DNA of 64,000 nt from Dendrocalamus latiflorus (lineage: Eukaryota; Streptophyta; Magnoliopsida; Poales; Poaceae), in NCBI GenBank assembly GCA_017311315.1, contig CM029670.1, positions 28,516,949 through 28,580,948 of the forward strand, written 5' to 3'. The notes below the pieces were generated by a model. That model was not told the DNA's origin. It worked only from the letters and a program-made list of their open reading frames with translations, and made no database searches. Both the position numbers and the translations under genes were made by a program. Positions 23,236 through 34,717 of this stretch are shown here, piece by piece (positions within the stretch are counted from its first letter, which is position 1; each line of letters starts with the position of its first letter).

Positions 23236-24249
23236 GGCGCCTTAGTCGAAGTAGACGCGCGCGCTCCGTCCCCCACCCCTCGAACGGGTGGCAGCGAAGC
23301 TGGCGCCTGGTCGAAGTAGACGCGCGCGCTCCGTCCCCTACCCTTCGAACGGGTGGCAGCGAAGCTGGCGCCTAGTCGAAGTAGGCGCGCGCGCTCCGTC
23401 CCCTACCCTTCGAACGGGTGGCAGCGAAGCTGGCGCCTAGTCGAAGTAGGCGCGCGCGCTCCGTCCCCTACCCTTCGAACGGGTGGCAGCGAAGCAGGCG
23501 CCTAGTCGAAGTAGGCGCGCGCGCTTCGTCCCCTACCCTTCGAACGGGTGGCAGCGAAGCTGGCGCCTAGTCGAAGTAGACGCACGCGCTCCGTCCCCTA
23601 CCCTTCGAATGGGTGGCAGCGAAGCTGGCGCCTAGCCGAAGTAGACGCGCGCGCTCCGTCCCCTACCCTTCGAACGGGTGGCAGCGAAGCTGGCACCTAG
23701 TCGAAGTAGGCGCGCGCGCTCCGTCCCCTACCCTTCGGACGGGTGGCAGCGAAGCTGGCGCCTAGTCGAAGTAGACGCACGCGCTCCGTCCCGTTCCCTT
23801 CGAACGGGTGGCAGCGAAGCTGGCGCCTAGTCGAAGTAGACGCGCACGCTCCGTCCCCTACCCTTCGAACGGGTGGCAGCGAAGCTGGCGCCTAGTCGAA
23901 GTAGGCGCGCGTGCTCCGTCCCCTACCCTTCGAACGGGTGGCAGCGAAGCTGGCGCCTAGTCGAAGTAGATGCGCGCGCTCCGTCCCCTACCCTTCGAAC
24001 GGGTGGCAGCGAAGCTGGCGCCTAGTCGAAGTAGACGCGCGCGCTCCGTCCCTTTCCCTTCGAACGGGTGGCAGCGAAGCTGGCGCCTAGTCGAAGTAGA
24101 CGCGCGCGCTCCGTCCCCTACCCTTCGAACGGGTGGCAGCGAAGCTGGCGCCTAGTCGAAGTAGGCGCGCGCGCTCCGTCCCCTACCCTTCGAACGGGTG
24201 GCAGCGAAGCTGGCGCCTAGTCGAAGTAGACGCGCGCGCTCCGCCCCCT
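23236..24249. repeat. 65-bp minisatellite, about 15.5 copies (Tat-1)
   Basis: The anchor CGAACGGGTGGCAGCGAAGC recurs every 65 bp, starting at 23281 and 23346 and running to 24191, with rare substitutions. The unit is about 70% GC and contains GCGCGCGC. It lies between the 3' LTR and the antisense gene promoter. Since 65 is not divisible by three, it cannot be a long coding repeat. Tat-2 has only about 2.3 copies at the matching place. Confidence 0.95.
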
Positions 24250-24651
24250 GCGCTGCGATCGGAGCTTGGCGCCGGTATGATTGCGCTCCGGGGCTGTTGT
24301 GACCTTGCAGTCTGGTAGTGCGCTTTTAATGGCGGCTGGAAACACGCCGACGCCTGGCCTGGCAGAAGGCAGGCTGTCGCGTCGTGCAGTCTGCCATGCT
24401 GCAGGTGGGGCACGTGGCGATTCACGACTGGCGCGTCGTGGGATGTGGGCGGTTGCGTGACCGCGGCCGTTCGCCTCGTCCCCCGAGAAGCTGGGCGCGT
24501 GTGGAAGATGTGGGGGCGTTGTGCGCTGCTTGGCCACCTACCCGGCACGGCCCTCGACGTGCCGGCGGTTCTTCTTTCCACATCTTGGATAGCCGAACCG
24601 CTGGGAATTCGATCCATCTGTGTATTGAGTCGCAAGGCAGGCGAGCGGCCT
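24250..24651. other. Unique spacer upstream of the Tat-1 antisense gene
   Basis: No gene is visible here. It aligns with 54217-54640 of Tat-2 in inverse orientation (shared text such as GGCGGCTGGAA and CGTGGGATG). It probably contains the antisense gene's upstream promoter region. Confidence 0.45.
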
Positions 24652-24657
24652 TTATAA
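24652..24657 (+). promoter_or_regulatory. Candidate TATA box of the Tat-1 antisense gene
   Basis: TTTATAAG lies about 130 bp before the antisense ATG. The matching place in Tat-2 has CTTTATAAAG about 100 bp before its ATG. Conservation in both copies supports an independent promoter, but transcription is not shown. Confidence 0.5.
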
Positions 24658-24786
24658 GGTTCTAATGTTGAAGTGGAGGCACCCTTTCTTGCTTGGCTTT
24701 TTGATCTGCCGCTTCGCTTCCGCCTGTGCTAATTGTCACGCCAGTTGCTCCCTTGTCTGCTTCTTCTTCCCTTGTTGCCAAGAGCG

Positions 24787-27682
24787 ATGGCTAGCCATGA
24801 CGACGCCTCCTACCACCCCCGCAGCGGTGCCTTGCCTGGCCAGGGCGAGACGACCCCTCCTTCCCAGGAGTACAAACTGGTGCCGCGGGGGAGCTCACGC
24901 GCCAACAAGTGGTGGACCGCCGTGGAGCACTCGGGAGGCTCCTGCTCCCGCGTGCTGGGAAAGAGCCGCATGACTGAAGGGACACTGCAGCGGCTCGTGG
25001 ATGAGGGGAAGATTGTGGAGCGCGATGGTGCTCGCCTACCCCGTCGGGGCGAGACGGAGCCGAAGCCCGGGGCCCTGGAGGCGATTGTTTTCGTCGCGTT
25101 CTTCGATGCCGGCCTTCGGATGCCCTCCACGTTGTTCGTAGGCGAAGTCCTGCGGGCCTACAGGTTGGAGCTAGCCCAGCTGACGCCCCACGCGATACTC
25201 CGCCTAGCTGTCTTCACCTGGGCGATGCGGACGGAAGCGTGGCGTCCCAGCGCGAGCTTATTCGCCACCCTGCACGACGCACACTGTCGACCCAGGAAGG
25301 TTAATGGGGCGGTGTCCAACTTCGGCGGTGTGGACTTCGTGCTCCGGGCGTCCTGCGCGACGTTGTTCCCTGTGCCCGCCTTGTCAGGGCAATGGGCGGC
25401 CGGCTGGACGCGGTGGTGGTTCTATTACACCGTGACCGATGCGAGCAAAATGCAGTGCCGAGGTGGGCCGATCTCGTTTAACAGTACGCCGGGTGTGACG
25501 GCGGAGATCGACGACACGCGGAAGCTACAGAGCCTTGTCGGTGTCGCCCGTCGGATGAGCGTGCGTGACCTAGCCGAGGAGTTCACAATGTACGGGCGTC
25601 GCCGCTCTCCTCCCGGGGGAAGTACGTTCAACAGAATGGCCCCCGCGAGGACGGGTTCGACCCATCCGTGTCGCGGCTGCTGCCGCCCTCCGCCCCTTGT
25701 AAGTTGTGTAGCACGCTTTACGCGCGCCATTATATCTGTTTGGCTTTCGCCTAACTGACATGATCCCCTGCGCAGTGGCTCAGCTAGAAGATGCGGAGCG
25801 CGCGGTTGCGGCGTTCCTCGGCCCATACACGCTTACGGAGCACCGGGCTCGCGAGGCCGCAATCAAGGCGGCTAAGCAGGGGCTGGTAAACCGCACCTGC
25901 GAGGCTTTGGGCATTGCCGTGCCCGAGCGTGCGGTGCCGGAAGAGCTTCCTGGCGGGACTCCGGGCGCTCAGGACGGTGATAGCCCCATGGCGCTAGCCC
26001 GGCTGAGACGGGGCGTGCGACCGGCGGTAGGACTTGGCATACTGCTTTGGAGGGGCGCACCGCCACAGATCCCCCGGCACCTTCTGCCGACGCCCACGAG
26101 CCCGTGCTCAGGCTCGCGGCCATTGTTGAGTTGGAAATCGCCAACCCGGTGGGTGGCGCCGTCCATGGCGGGCAAACCACGGTGGGAGGTGCGTTATCCT
26201 CTGTAGCGGCCGTGGAGGGCATGCCCCCTACAGAGGAAATCGTGGGGGCGACAGCGACCGGAGCTGGTCCTGCCGTAGAAGAATCTCCTGTGCCCCCACA
26301 GACGAAACGCCCTCGGATGCAGTCCCCGCCACCAACGGGGGGTCGATACACTGTTGCGGGGCCTTGCCGCGGGATTACGGCGTCCGGCGCGGCCGAGAAG
26401 ACCTTCTCCCCGACTGTCGAGGCGCCCGCCTCCTCCTGGGTGGTCGAGCCGGCGCCACTTCCTTCCGCGGCCAGGGGCGCAGGAGGTAGGCGTGAGTCCT
26501 TTTCTTCACTTGACTTCGCGAGACTTTCCCCGATCTGCTCGCTCATTCTGCCAACATCAGACGAGACGAAGTCTCCCCAACGTGGCGAAGGATCGAGCAG
26601 TGGAGGTACGCGCGAAGTCAGACGCCTTGTGCAGGGTGCCCCGCAGGTGTCCGCCGGCGTCGACGTGGCTGTGGCCTCGGTAACTCCTGGCGCGTTGGTG
26701 CCGGGGCTCGCTCGCGCGGATTTCTTTCCCCGGCCGGAGATATTCTGCGACCTTACCACCGCCGCCGAGCGTGCCGACCACGGCCCCAACCGGGAGGTGT
26801 TGTCGTCATGCGAGGGGGAACTCCTGGCGCTCGCGCTACAGGCGTCCGAGATGAGGGTAAACCTGGCGCCTTGGCTTTGCAATGTACTGCTTGGACGCCT
26901 GCTGACTTTGTTGTGTTTGTCAGACGCTTGCCCTCAGCCGGTCCTTTGACGAGGCCCGCGTTCGGGAGCGAAGGGCGCTGGAAGCCAGCCTTCGTGAAGC
27001 AAACACTGCCTTCGCCGCGAAGGATGAGGAATGCCACGCGCTGGGGGGTGCCCTGGCGGCCGCACAGCACGAAACTATAGAAGCTCAGCACGCCGCGGCG
27101 GAGGAGCGCGCCGCCTTCATCCAGCAGATCGCCGCCCTAGAAGGGGAGAACGCCCAGCTAGTGGAGGCTGTTGCCGGGAACCGCCTTGCCCTGGAGAATG
27201 CGTCCATGTCGGCATGGCGGGCCATGGAGTCTCTGAACCAGACCCTCCGAGATCTGTGCGTCCGAGTGCCAGACACGACGCACAGGTCGGAGGCCCTGTC
27301 GGAGACGCTCGGGCTGATCGAGGAGGGGGCCGGCGTTGCTCTTCATGGCGCCAGAACCTTCGGCGAGCACTGCAGCTATGTTGGTGCGTGCTTCGCCCTC
27401 GCCCTACTTCATACTCGTGGGTGTAGGCATACCCAGGAGCTAGCGCATCCACAACTGGATCCGCCCGGCCAAGCAGGGGTTATGTCGGACGCCATCCGCT
27501 CCATCGGGCCTAGCCTGCAGAACTTCCACCAACGGATCTGGGGTCGCTTCGGGGAAGGTGCTGCAAGGGTCACCGTGCAGCAGACGCTGCATGGGGAGGG
27601 GGACCTCCTCCAGTGGCTCGAAGGGGTCCTTCAGCGCCGCGGCGACGACGGCACGGACTCATCCGCACCGCACCAAGGCTGA
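24787..27682 (+). pseudogene. Tat-1 antisense gene (aORF), three exons, 'putative gypsy type transposon' domain
   Basis: This gene runs against the element's own gag-pol. Exon 1 is 24787-25698, intron 25699-25775 (77 bp), exon 2 25776-26856, intron 26857-26923 (67 bp), exon 3 26924-27682. Borders are GT-AG and conserved in Tat-2. Exon 1 encodes the plant family I recall as Pfam 'Putative gypsy type transposon' (Transposase_28; FFDAGLRMPST, LELAQLTPHAILRLAVF, GWTRWWFYY). Exon 2 is a low-complexity Ala/Pro/Glu linker with an LSPICSL block. Exon 3 is coiled-coil prone (REANTAFAAKDEE, AAAEERAAF) and intact to TGA. The predicted protein is about 910 residues. Exon 1 carries a frameshift between about 25590 and 25640, and exon 2 another between about 25950 and 26100. 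The function is unknown; it is not a transposase by any visible motif. The TTG 54 bp upstream is not the start, because Tat-2 also begins MA(S/G)HD at this ATG. Confidence 0.82.
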
Positions 27683-27837
27683 GTGGTTGGTCGGGCTGGG
27701 CAGGGGGATGATGTACGGGTTCTTATGCTTGTAACCATGCAACCCCTTTGCTTTTATAATGGAACGAAGTAGTACCTTATGCTTGGTGTTACCTGCCGTT
27801 GACCGCGAAGGGCAGGTCTGCGCATCTCGCTTATACT

Positions 27838-29060
27838 TCGTGGAGTGGCACGCGCGGAGGTGGATCTCGACGCTGCGGCTTCCTTTATAGTCCGGAGACT
27901 CGCGCGTGCGGAGGCGGACCTCGATGCTACGTCTTATTTAAAGTCCGTGGACTAGTCGTCTTTATAGTCCGGAGACTCGCGCGTGCGGAGCTAGGCTCGA
28001 CGCTACGTCTTATTTAAAGTCCGTGGACTAGTGCGTGCGGAGCTAGGCTCGACGCTACGTCTTCTTTATAGTCTGGAGACTCGCGCGTGCGGAGCTAGGC
28101 TCGACGCTACGTCTTATTTAAAGTCCGTGGACTAGTGCGTGCGGAGCTAGGCTCGATGCTACGTCTTCTTTATAGTCCGGAGACTCGCGCGTGCGGAGCT
28201 AGGCTCGACGCTACGTCTTATTTAAAGTCCGTGGACTAGTGCGTGCGGAGCTAGGCTCGACGCTACGTCTTCTTTATAGTCCGGAGACTCGCGCGTGCGG
28301 AGCTAGACTCGACGCTACGTCTTATTTAAAGTCCGTGGACTAGTGCGTGCGGAGCTAGGCTCGACGCTACGTCTTCTTTATACTCCGTAGAGTGCGCGCG
28401 GAGGCGTCCCCCCGCTGCGTCTTATTTATACTCCGTAGAGTGCGTGCGGAGCTAGGCTCGACGCTACGTCTTATTTATACTCCGTAGAGTGCGTGCGGAG
28501 CTAGGCTCGACGCTACGTCTTATTTAAAGTCCGTGGACTGGTGCGTGCGGAGCTAGGCTCGACGCTACGTCTTATTTATAGTCCGCAGACTCTCGCGTGC
28601 GGAGCTAGGCTCGACGCTACGTCTTATTTAAAGTCCGTGGACTGGTGCGTGCGGAGCTAGGCTCGACGCTACGTCTTATTTATAGTCCGCAGACTCTCGC
28701 GTGCGGAGCTAGGCTCGACGCTACGTCTTATTTAAAGTCCATGGACTGGTGCGTGCGGAGCTAGGCTCGACGCTACGTCTTATTTATAGTCCGCAGACTC
28801 TAGCGTGCGGAGCTAGGCTCGACGCTACGTCTTATTTAAAGTCCGTGGACTGGTGCGTGCGGAGCTAGGCTCGACGCTACATCTTATTTATAGTCCGCAG
28901 ACTCTCGCGTGCGGAGCTAGGCTCGACGCTACGTCTTATTTAAAGTCCGTGGACTGGTGCGTGCGGAGCTAGGCTCGACGCTACGTCTTATTTATAGTCC
29001 GCAGACTCTCGCGTGCGGAGCTAGGCTCGACGCTACGTCTTATTTAAAGTCCGTGGACTT
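27838..29060. repeat. 52-bp minisatellite with 104-bp dimer organisation (Tat-1)
   Basis: The unit CGTGCGGAGCTAGGCTCGAC, followed by GCTACGTCTTATTTA, repeats every 52 bp (anchors at 28564, 28616 and 28668), about 23 copies. Two variants alternate over much of the array: AAAGTCCGTGGACT(G/A)GTG and TAGTCCGCAGACTCTCG. Each carries a small palindrome (AGTCCGTGGACT or AGTCCGCAGACT). The array separates the convergent 3' ends of pol and the antisense gene. Confidence 0.92.
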
Positions 29061-29179
29061 TGTTCTGCTCAGCGCGGACAGGGGGTGTTTTGGGAACAGC
29101 AATCTTTATTGAGGTCCCGTTTGCGCGGGCGAGCATCGCCTAACAACAGGCTGGCGGCTCTACGCCCGCTGTCCTGCTT

Positions 29180-32100
29180 CTAGGCGTAGTACCGCCGCAA
29201 CCTGTCCGCGTTCCATGTGTGCCGGAAGGCTTGTCCTTCGAGCGTGGCGAGGCGATACGCCCCCTTCGGCAATGCCTCTGTAACGATGTACGGGCCTTCC
29301 CACTTGGACTCCAGCTTACCAACGGTTTCCGCCTGGAGCGCCACTCTGAGGACGAGATCCCCCGGCTTGAACCCCCGCGGGCATACAGAGCGGTCCCGAG
29401 TACGCATTGTTTGCCGCTGTACTTCTCGACATGGTGGGCTGCGTCCGCTCGTATGCCATCAAGGAGATCCAAGGACACACGGCGCTCCTCTTCGGGTGCT
29501 TGGACGAGGACCCTCCGCGAGCCGGCCTTGATTTCCTCGGGTGTTACTGCTTCGTCACCGAAGAGGAGCTTGAACGGCGTGAACCCCGTCGGGCGCGTTA
29601 CCATTGTGCGAAGAGACCACAAAACGCTGTGAAGCTCGCCTGGCCATTTGCCCTTTGGCAATCCGACCAGGCGCTTTTTGATGGCGGCGGAGATGGCGCC
29701 ATTCGCCCGTTCGACCGCCCCGTTGGACTGGGGATGCCCCACCGAGGCGAATCGGAGGGTAATGCCCATGCTGTCACAATAATCTTTGAAGAGGGTGGCG
29801 TCGAATTGCAGGCCATTATCGACCGTGAGCTCCCGGGGCACACCGAATCGACATATGATATTTTGCCATAGGAAGCGCTGTATGGCCGCAGAAGTTACTT
29901 TGGCCAGAGCCATCGCTTCCGGCCATCTGGAGAAATACTCCAGCGCGACTACCACGAACCGGAGGTCTCCTGGAGCTCGGGCAAGCGGTCCTACTATATC
30001 AAGACCCCAGCGTGCCAGTGGCCACACCGGGGGAATGGGGTTGAGGCGCGTCGGGGGCCTGCGGATGATGCGCGCCATCCACTGGCACCCTTGGCACCGA
30101 CGGACGAGGTCCTGGGCGTCAGTGATGGCGGTCGGCCAGTAGAAGCCTTGTCTGAACGCCTTGCCGACTAATGACCTCGGTGCCAAGTGGGATCCGCACA
30201 CGCCCGCGTGGATCTCCGTGAGGAGCTCCCTTCCCCCCTCGGTTGAGAGGCAGCGCAGGAGCGGGGCGCAGACCCCCCTCTTGTAGAGGACCCCCTCGAA
30301 CACCTGGAAGGACCGTGCGTGGTGCTGCAAGCGTCGCAGCTTGGCAGGGTCCTCCGGCTCGGCGATGCCCTGCAAGAAATTGAAGATGGGCTCCCGCCAA
30401 TCTCCTGGCCGATCAATGCAGTGGACGAGTGCCGCGTCCCGGTTGTCCTGCGCGATGGCCGCCTTTGCTAACGTCTCGTAGAACGCCCCCTCGGGGGGGG
30501 GGGGGGCAGTTGCTGGCTGGCCGCCTTAGCGAGGGCGTCGGCTTGCTCATTCTCCGCGCGGGGGATGGCCTTGACGGTGACACCTAAAAAGTGCCTGTCC
30601 CTCGCCCGTACCGCCGCGAGGTATTTGGCCAACTCCGGGTCCTTGGCTTGATAAGACTTGTCCACATGGCCGGCCACCAAGCGCGAGTCGGTGCGGACCA
30701 ACACCCGTCTTGCGCCGATTGCCTTGAGCTTCGCCAAGCCGAAGAGTAGCGCCTCGTACTCAGCCGTGTTGTTGGTGGCGGGGAAGTCAAGGCGCGCCGA
30801 GTACAGCAAACGCTGTCCTTCAGGTGTGACGATCACCGCCCCTACGCCCGCGCCGGCGATGCTGTAAGCTCCGTCGATTGTAAGCGTCCAGACAGGATCA
30901 TCGTGCGTCCGGACGGGCTGGGCCGGCGGGGTCCATTCGGCAAGAAAATCCGCCAGGACTTGGGATTTGATTGCCGTTCGCGAAGCATACGTCAAGGAGA
31001 AGGGGGCGAGCTCGGCGGCCCACTTGCCGATGCGCCCTGTGGACTCCTTATTGTGCAGCATCTCCGCCAGGGGGAATGAGGAAGGTACTGTGATCGGGTG
31101 CGCCAGAAAATAATGCCGAAGCTTTCTGGAAGCCATGACCAGCGCGTAGGCGAGCTTCTCAAGCTCCGTGTACCTTGTCTTGGCGCCTTGGAGAGCTTCG
31201 GAGATAAAGTAGACGGGCCTCTGCATGGCGCCTTCCTCCAAGACGAGGACGGCTCTGACCGCGGTGGCTGACGCGGCCAGATAGAGCAGGAGGGGAGCCT
31301 CTGGTGCTGGGGCGACTAGAGTGGGGAGGCTTGCGAGGTGCTGTTTGAGCTCGTTGAAGGCCTTCGCACAATCTTCGTCCCAACGAAATCCATCGCACCC
31401 GCGGAGCGTCTTAAAAAATGGCAGGCCTCGCTCCGCTGCCCTGGATAGGAAGCGGCTTAGCGCTGCCATGCGGCCCGCCAGCCTCTGGACCTCCCTCGTA
31501 GTCTTGGGCGGCTCCATGCCTAGGATAGCGTCTACTTTGTCGGGGTTCGCCTGGATGCCCCGTCCGGAGACGAGGAAACCCAGGAGCTTGCCCGCCTGCA
31601 CCCCGAAGACACATTTGTCGGGGTTGAGTTTGATGCCTGCCTTCCGGAGGTTGTCGAAGGTTTCCTGGAGGTCCCGGCCATGCAGGGCGAGCTGGCGAGT
31701 TTTGACCACCACGTCATCGACATAGGCTTCGACGTTCCTCCCGAACTGGGCAGTCAGGGCAATGGCGACGAGGCGGGTGAAGGTAGCGCATGCGTTCTTC
31801 AAGCCAAAGGGCATTCAAACGAAGTAGAACGTCCCCAGTGGTGTGATGAAACTGGTCTTCTCCTCGTCGTCTTCGGCCATGTACACCTGGTGGTAGCCGG
31901 AGTAGGCATCCAAGAAACTCATGAGTTCGCACCCAGCAGTGGCGTCAACCAATTGATCGATGCGCGGCAAGGGGTAATTGTCCTTCGGGCACGCCTTGTT
32001 GAGTGCTGTGAAGTCGATGCACATGCGCCAGGCCCCGCTGGCCTTTTTGACGAGCACCGGGTTAGCGAGCCACTTCGGATGGTGGACCTCGCGGATGACC

Positions 32101-33059
32101 CCGGCGCGAAGAAGCTTCGCCACCTCCGCTTTGGCCGCCTGTTGCCGATCCATCGACATACGCCGAAGCCTTTGCTTGACTGGCTTGGCGTCGGGGCGGA
32201 CCGCCAAGCGATGCTCGATTACTGCTCGGTCCACGCCCTTGATGTCCTCCGGGGACCATGCGAAGATGTCGACGTTGTTCTGAAGCACTCGGAGCAGATC
32301 CCGCTCGACCCCTGGAGGCAGCCCTTCGCCGATGGACACAAACTGTCCCTCCGCCTAGAGCGGTACCTTCTTGACTCCGCCTTCGGGCCGAGGCTTGGGC
32401 GTCCATCCGGGGGCGGAGGGCCCCTCACCGAGTGCGCCGGAGAGGGCGTGCACCGGGCGATGCGGAACGCGGCGGCCGCCTTCGGCACGTCTGGCCAAGG
32501 CCTGGTCGCCGAAGACGGTAATAATACCCTCGGGGCCCGGGAGCTTCATACACAAGAAGGCGTGGTGCGGGATCGCCTCGAAAGAGTTGAGGGCGGGCCG
32601 CCCCAGTATGGCGTTGTAGGGGTGTGGGAGATCTACAACGTCGAAAATAATGTGCTCTGTCCGGATGTTACCTTTGTTGCCTTCCTGACGGAAGGTGACT
32701 GGGAGGGACATATGCCCCAGGGTTTGCAGCGGTTGACCCCCGAAGCCTTGAAGTGGAGCTCCTGGCTGCTCTAGCCGGCTCCGGGGGATTGCCATGCGGT
32801 CGAGGGCTTCTGCGAATAAAATGTTCGCGGAGCTTCCCCCGTCGACAAGGACGCGCCTGACTTCACAGCATGCTATGTGGGTCTGAATGACTAGAGGGTC
32901 CTGGTGGGGGTACTCCACGCCCCTGGCGTCGTTCAAGTCGAAGGTGATGTTGCAGGGCGGCATCCACAGTTGCGGCTGCTCCCCGGGGGCTTTTGGGGAG
33001 GAGCCTCCGGTGATGACGTTGATGGTGCGATGCTGCGCACTTTCCATGGCGGTGGCTCA
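29180..33059 (-). pseudogene. Tat-1 Pol (PR-RT-RH-aRH-IN), multiply broken
   Basis: Domains on the minus strand are: retropepsin-like protease (VDGGSSAN near 32845); RT (about 32300-31400, YVDD at 31713-31724); gypsy RNase H (TRYTELEKLAYAL near 31160); an archaeal-type RNase H (LTIDGAYSIAGAG near 30880; NNTAEYEALLFGL near 30760); the integrase HHCC region (about 30200-30050); and the DDE core (GLDIVGP near 30000, TVDNGLQF near 29830). It ends LRRYYA at 29180. In-frame stops lie at 33057-33059, 32355-32357 and 31815-31817. A run of 14 G (30493-30506) shifts the frame before integrase, and a further shift lies near 29415. No chromodomain is seen, as usual for Tat. Confidence 0.9.
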
Positions 33060-34664
33060 TATGGGGTTGTCCCTTGGGTGCCCTACTTGGGCTTCGGCGG
33101 GGGGCCGAGGAGGCGTAGCTCGAGATCCGGCCGTCACCCTCCGCAGCGCCAGCACCTCGGTGCATGCCCTTGTGCGATGATCGCCGTAGCCGTGTACCTC
33201 GCACCACCTGCCATAGTGTAGGAGCTCTTGCTCTGCGCGGGGTTGGTCGCCGTAAGCTAGTCCGCCTTGCGATCCCTGACCCCCCCTGCGTGAGGCGGGG
33301 TCGGGTCCTTGGCGGGCGCTCTTGGTGTCGAGGACGTGATGGGCCGCCTGCGACCGGCGCTGGCGGCGTCGAGGTTTAGGCCTGCTCCTTGGAGAGCCTT
33401 CCTGCATCCCAGCCTCACCGCCTCGGGGTGGACTTCCCTGGGGCCCTCGGTTACGGCCCGGCTTCGTGGAGGGACCACCCGCCCCGACTTCGCGCGGGGG
33501 GCGCTCCTCATGGGCGAGACCGAGGGCGGCGATGTTGTGCCTTCGCGCATCCTCCTCCGCCCGCGCGTACTCGTCCAATTTGTCGAAGAGCTTGGCGACG
33601 GTCTTGATTGGTCTCTGCGCGCTGTACTCGGCCATCGGGCCTGGGCGAAGGCCCTGGATGGCTGCATTAATGACCGTGGCTTCATTAAGATTGTTTACCT
33701 AGCATCGAATCCTAGCGAAGCGCTTGAAGTAGCCCCGGAGTGCCTCCGAGGGTTGCTGCTTTACAGCGAAGAGCTGGTCCACCTCGGTTCGCCCGTCACA
33801 GTGCCCCTGGAAGTTGCTATGAAGGCGGGTGCGAAGCTGCTCCCACGCGCTTATGGAGCCTGGCTCTATGGTAAAGAACCAAGAGAGCGCCACCCCTTGT
33901 AGCGCGAGGGGGAGTCCCTTGGCCTTCGTGGTGTTGTCTCCGCCGGCGGCTTCGATCGCGGTTTCGTATACGCGCACGAACTCACGGGGGTCCGTATCGC
34001 CTTTATACGAGTCGATGGCGCTAGGGAACCTGAAGTCTTCGGGCCATGCCGCCTGCTGCAGCCCCGCCGAGAGCGGGGACTCCAGATCCACGCGTCGCCG
34101 CGGCACGCGGCTGGACGTGGGGGCTTCGCGACTGTCCGCCCTTGCCAGCGTGGGCTCGGACGCGATTGCTGGCGCAGCTGGCTGACTCCGAGCCTCTTGT
34201 ATATCTCTGATGGCTCCGCGAAGGTCCCCCAGCTCCCGCTGGAACGCGTTGAGAGCCGTCAGCAGGGCGCTTTCCATCCCCGGTGCTGGCGGGGTCGCCG
34301 GTGCTTCCGACGGGCGGGTCGGCGCGGGGACGACCGCGTCGCGGGGTCCCGAGCTGCCGGTCGCTCCGTCGTGGCTACCTCGGACCGCCTGGTCCGCGTC
34401 GCCGGCGAGGGTTGCAGTGGGAGCGGCGAGGTCGGCCGTCGTCGCGTCAGCGGGGTCGGTTGTCGCGTCAGCGGGGTCGGTTGTCGCCGCACCCGTGTCG
34501 ACGTCTTCGACCGCCGGGTCCGTCCTCGCAACGCCGGTGGCGGGGTTGGTCGTCGCTGTGCCGGTGACGGGGTTGGTCGTCACCGCGCGAACGTCGACGT
34601 CTCCGTCCACCGCGCCTGCCTTCCTTCCCTTCGCCGCCGCTGAGGAAGCTTTTTTCGGTGCCAT
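33060..34664 (-). pseudogene. Tat-1 Gag, one in-frame stop
   Basis: It starts MAPKKASSAAAKGRK at 34664, 34 bp past the PBS. An Ala/Thr/Asp-rich N-terminus with short PADATTDP-like repeats leads to the retrotransposon gag core (DTDPREFVRVYETAIEAAGG near 34000; LRTRLHSNFQG near 33830). A basic linker follows, then a degenerate knuckle (WCEVHGYGDHRTRAC near 33190). TAG at 33699-33701 interrupts it, where Tat-2 has CAG. Protein and pol share one frame, so Gag and Pol were a single long ORF. Confidence 0.88.
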
Positions 34665-34697
34665 CTTTTTCTTCGGTCTTCAGGCTTGTCTTCGTCC

Positions 34698-34715
34698 TCC
34701 CCACGGACGGCGCCA
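34698..34715 (-). promoter_or_regulatory. Tat-1 primer-binding site
   Basis: On the minus strand TGGCGCCGTCCGTGGGGA follows the 5' LTR after 2 bp. The first nine bases match the Asp-tRNA primer-binding sequence used by many plant gypsy elements. It is identical in Tat-2. Confidence 0.82.
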
Positions 34716-34717
34716 AC

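Noticed and set aside
23236..24249. CRISPR-like regular repeats
   Set aside because: These are head-to-tail 65-bp tandem repeats without unique spacers, in a plant retrotransposon.
25872..26882. Minus-strand ORF of 336 codons
   Set aside because: It is the shadow of exon 2 of the antisense gene in a GC-rich low-complexity region. The plus-strand frame is conserved in Tat-2.
31680..32774. Plus-strand ORF of 364 codons
   Set aside because: It is the antisense shadow of the Tat-1 RT/protease region, whose minus-strand translation has clear catalytic motifs.
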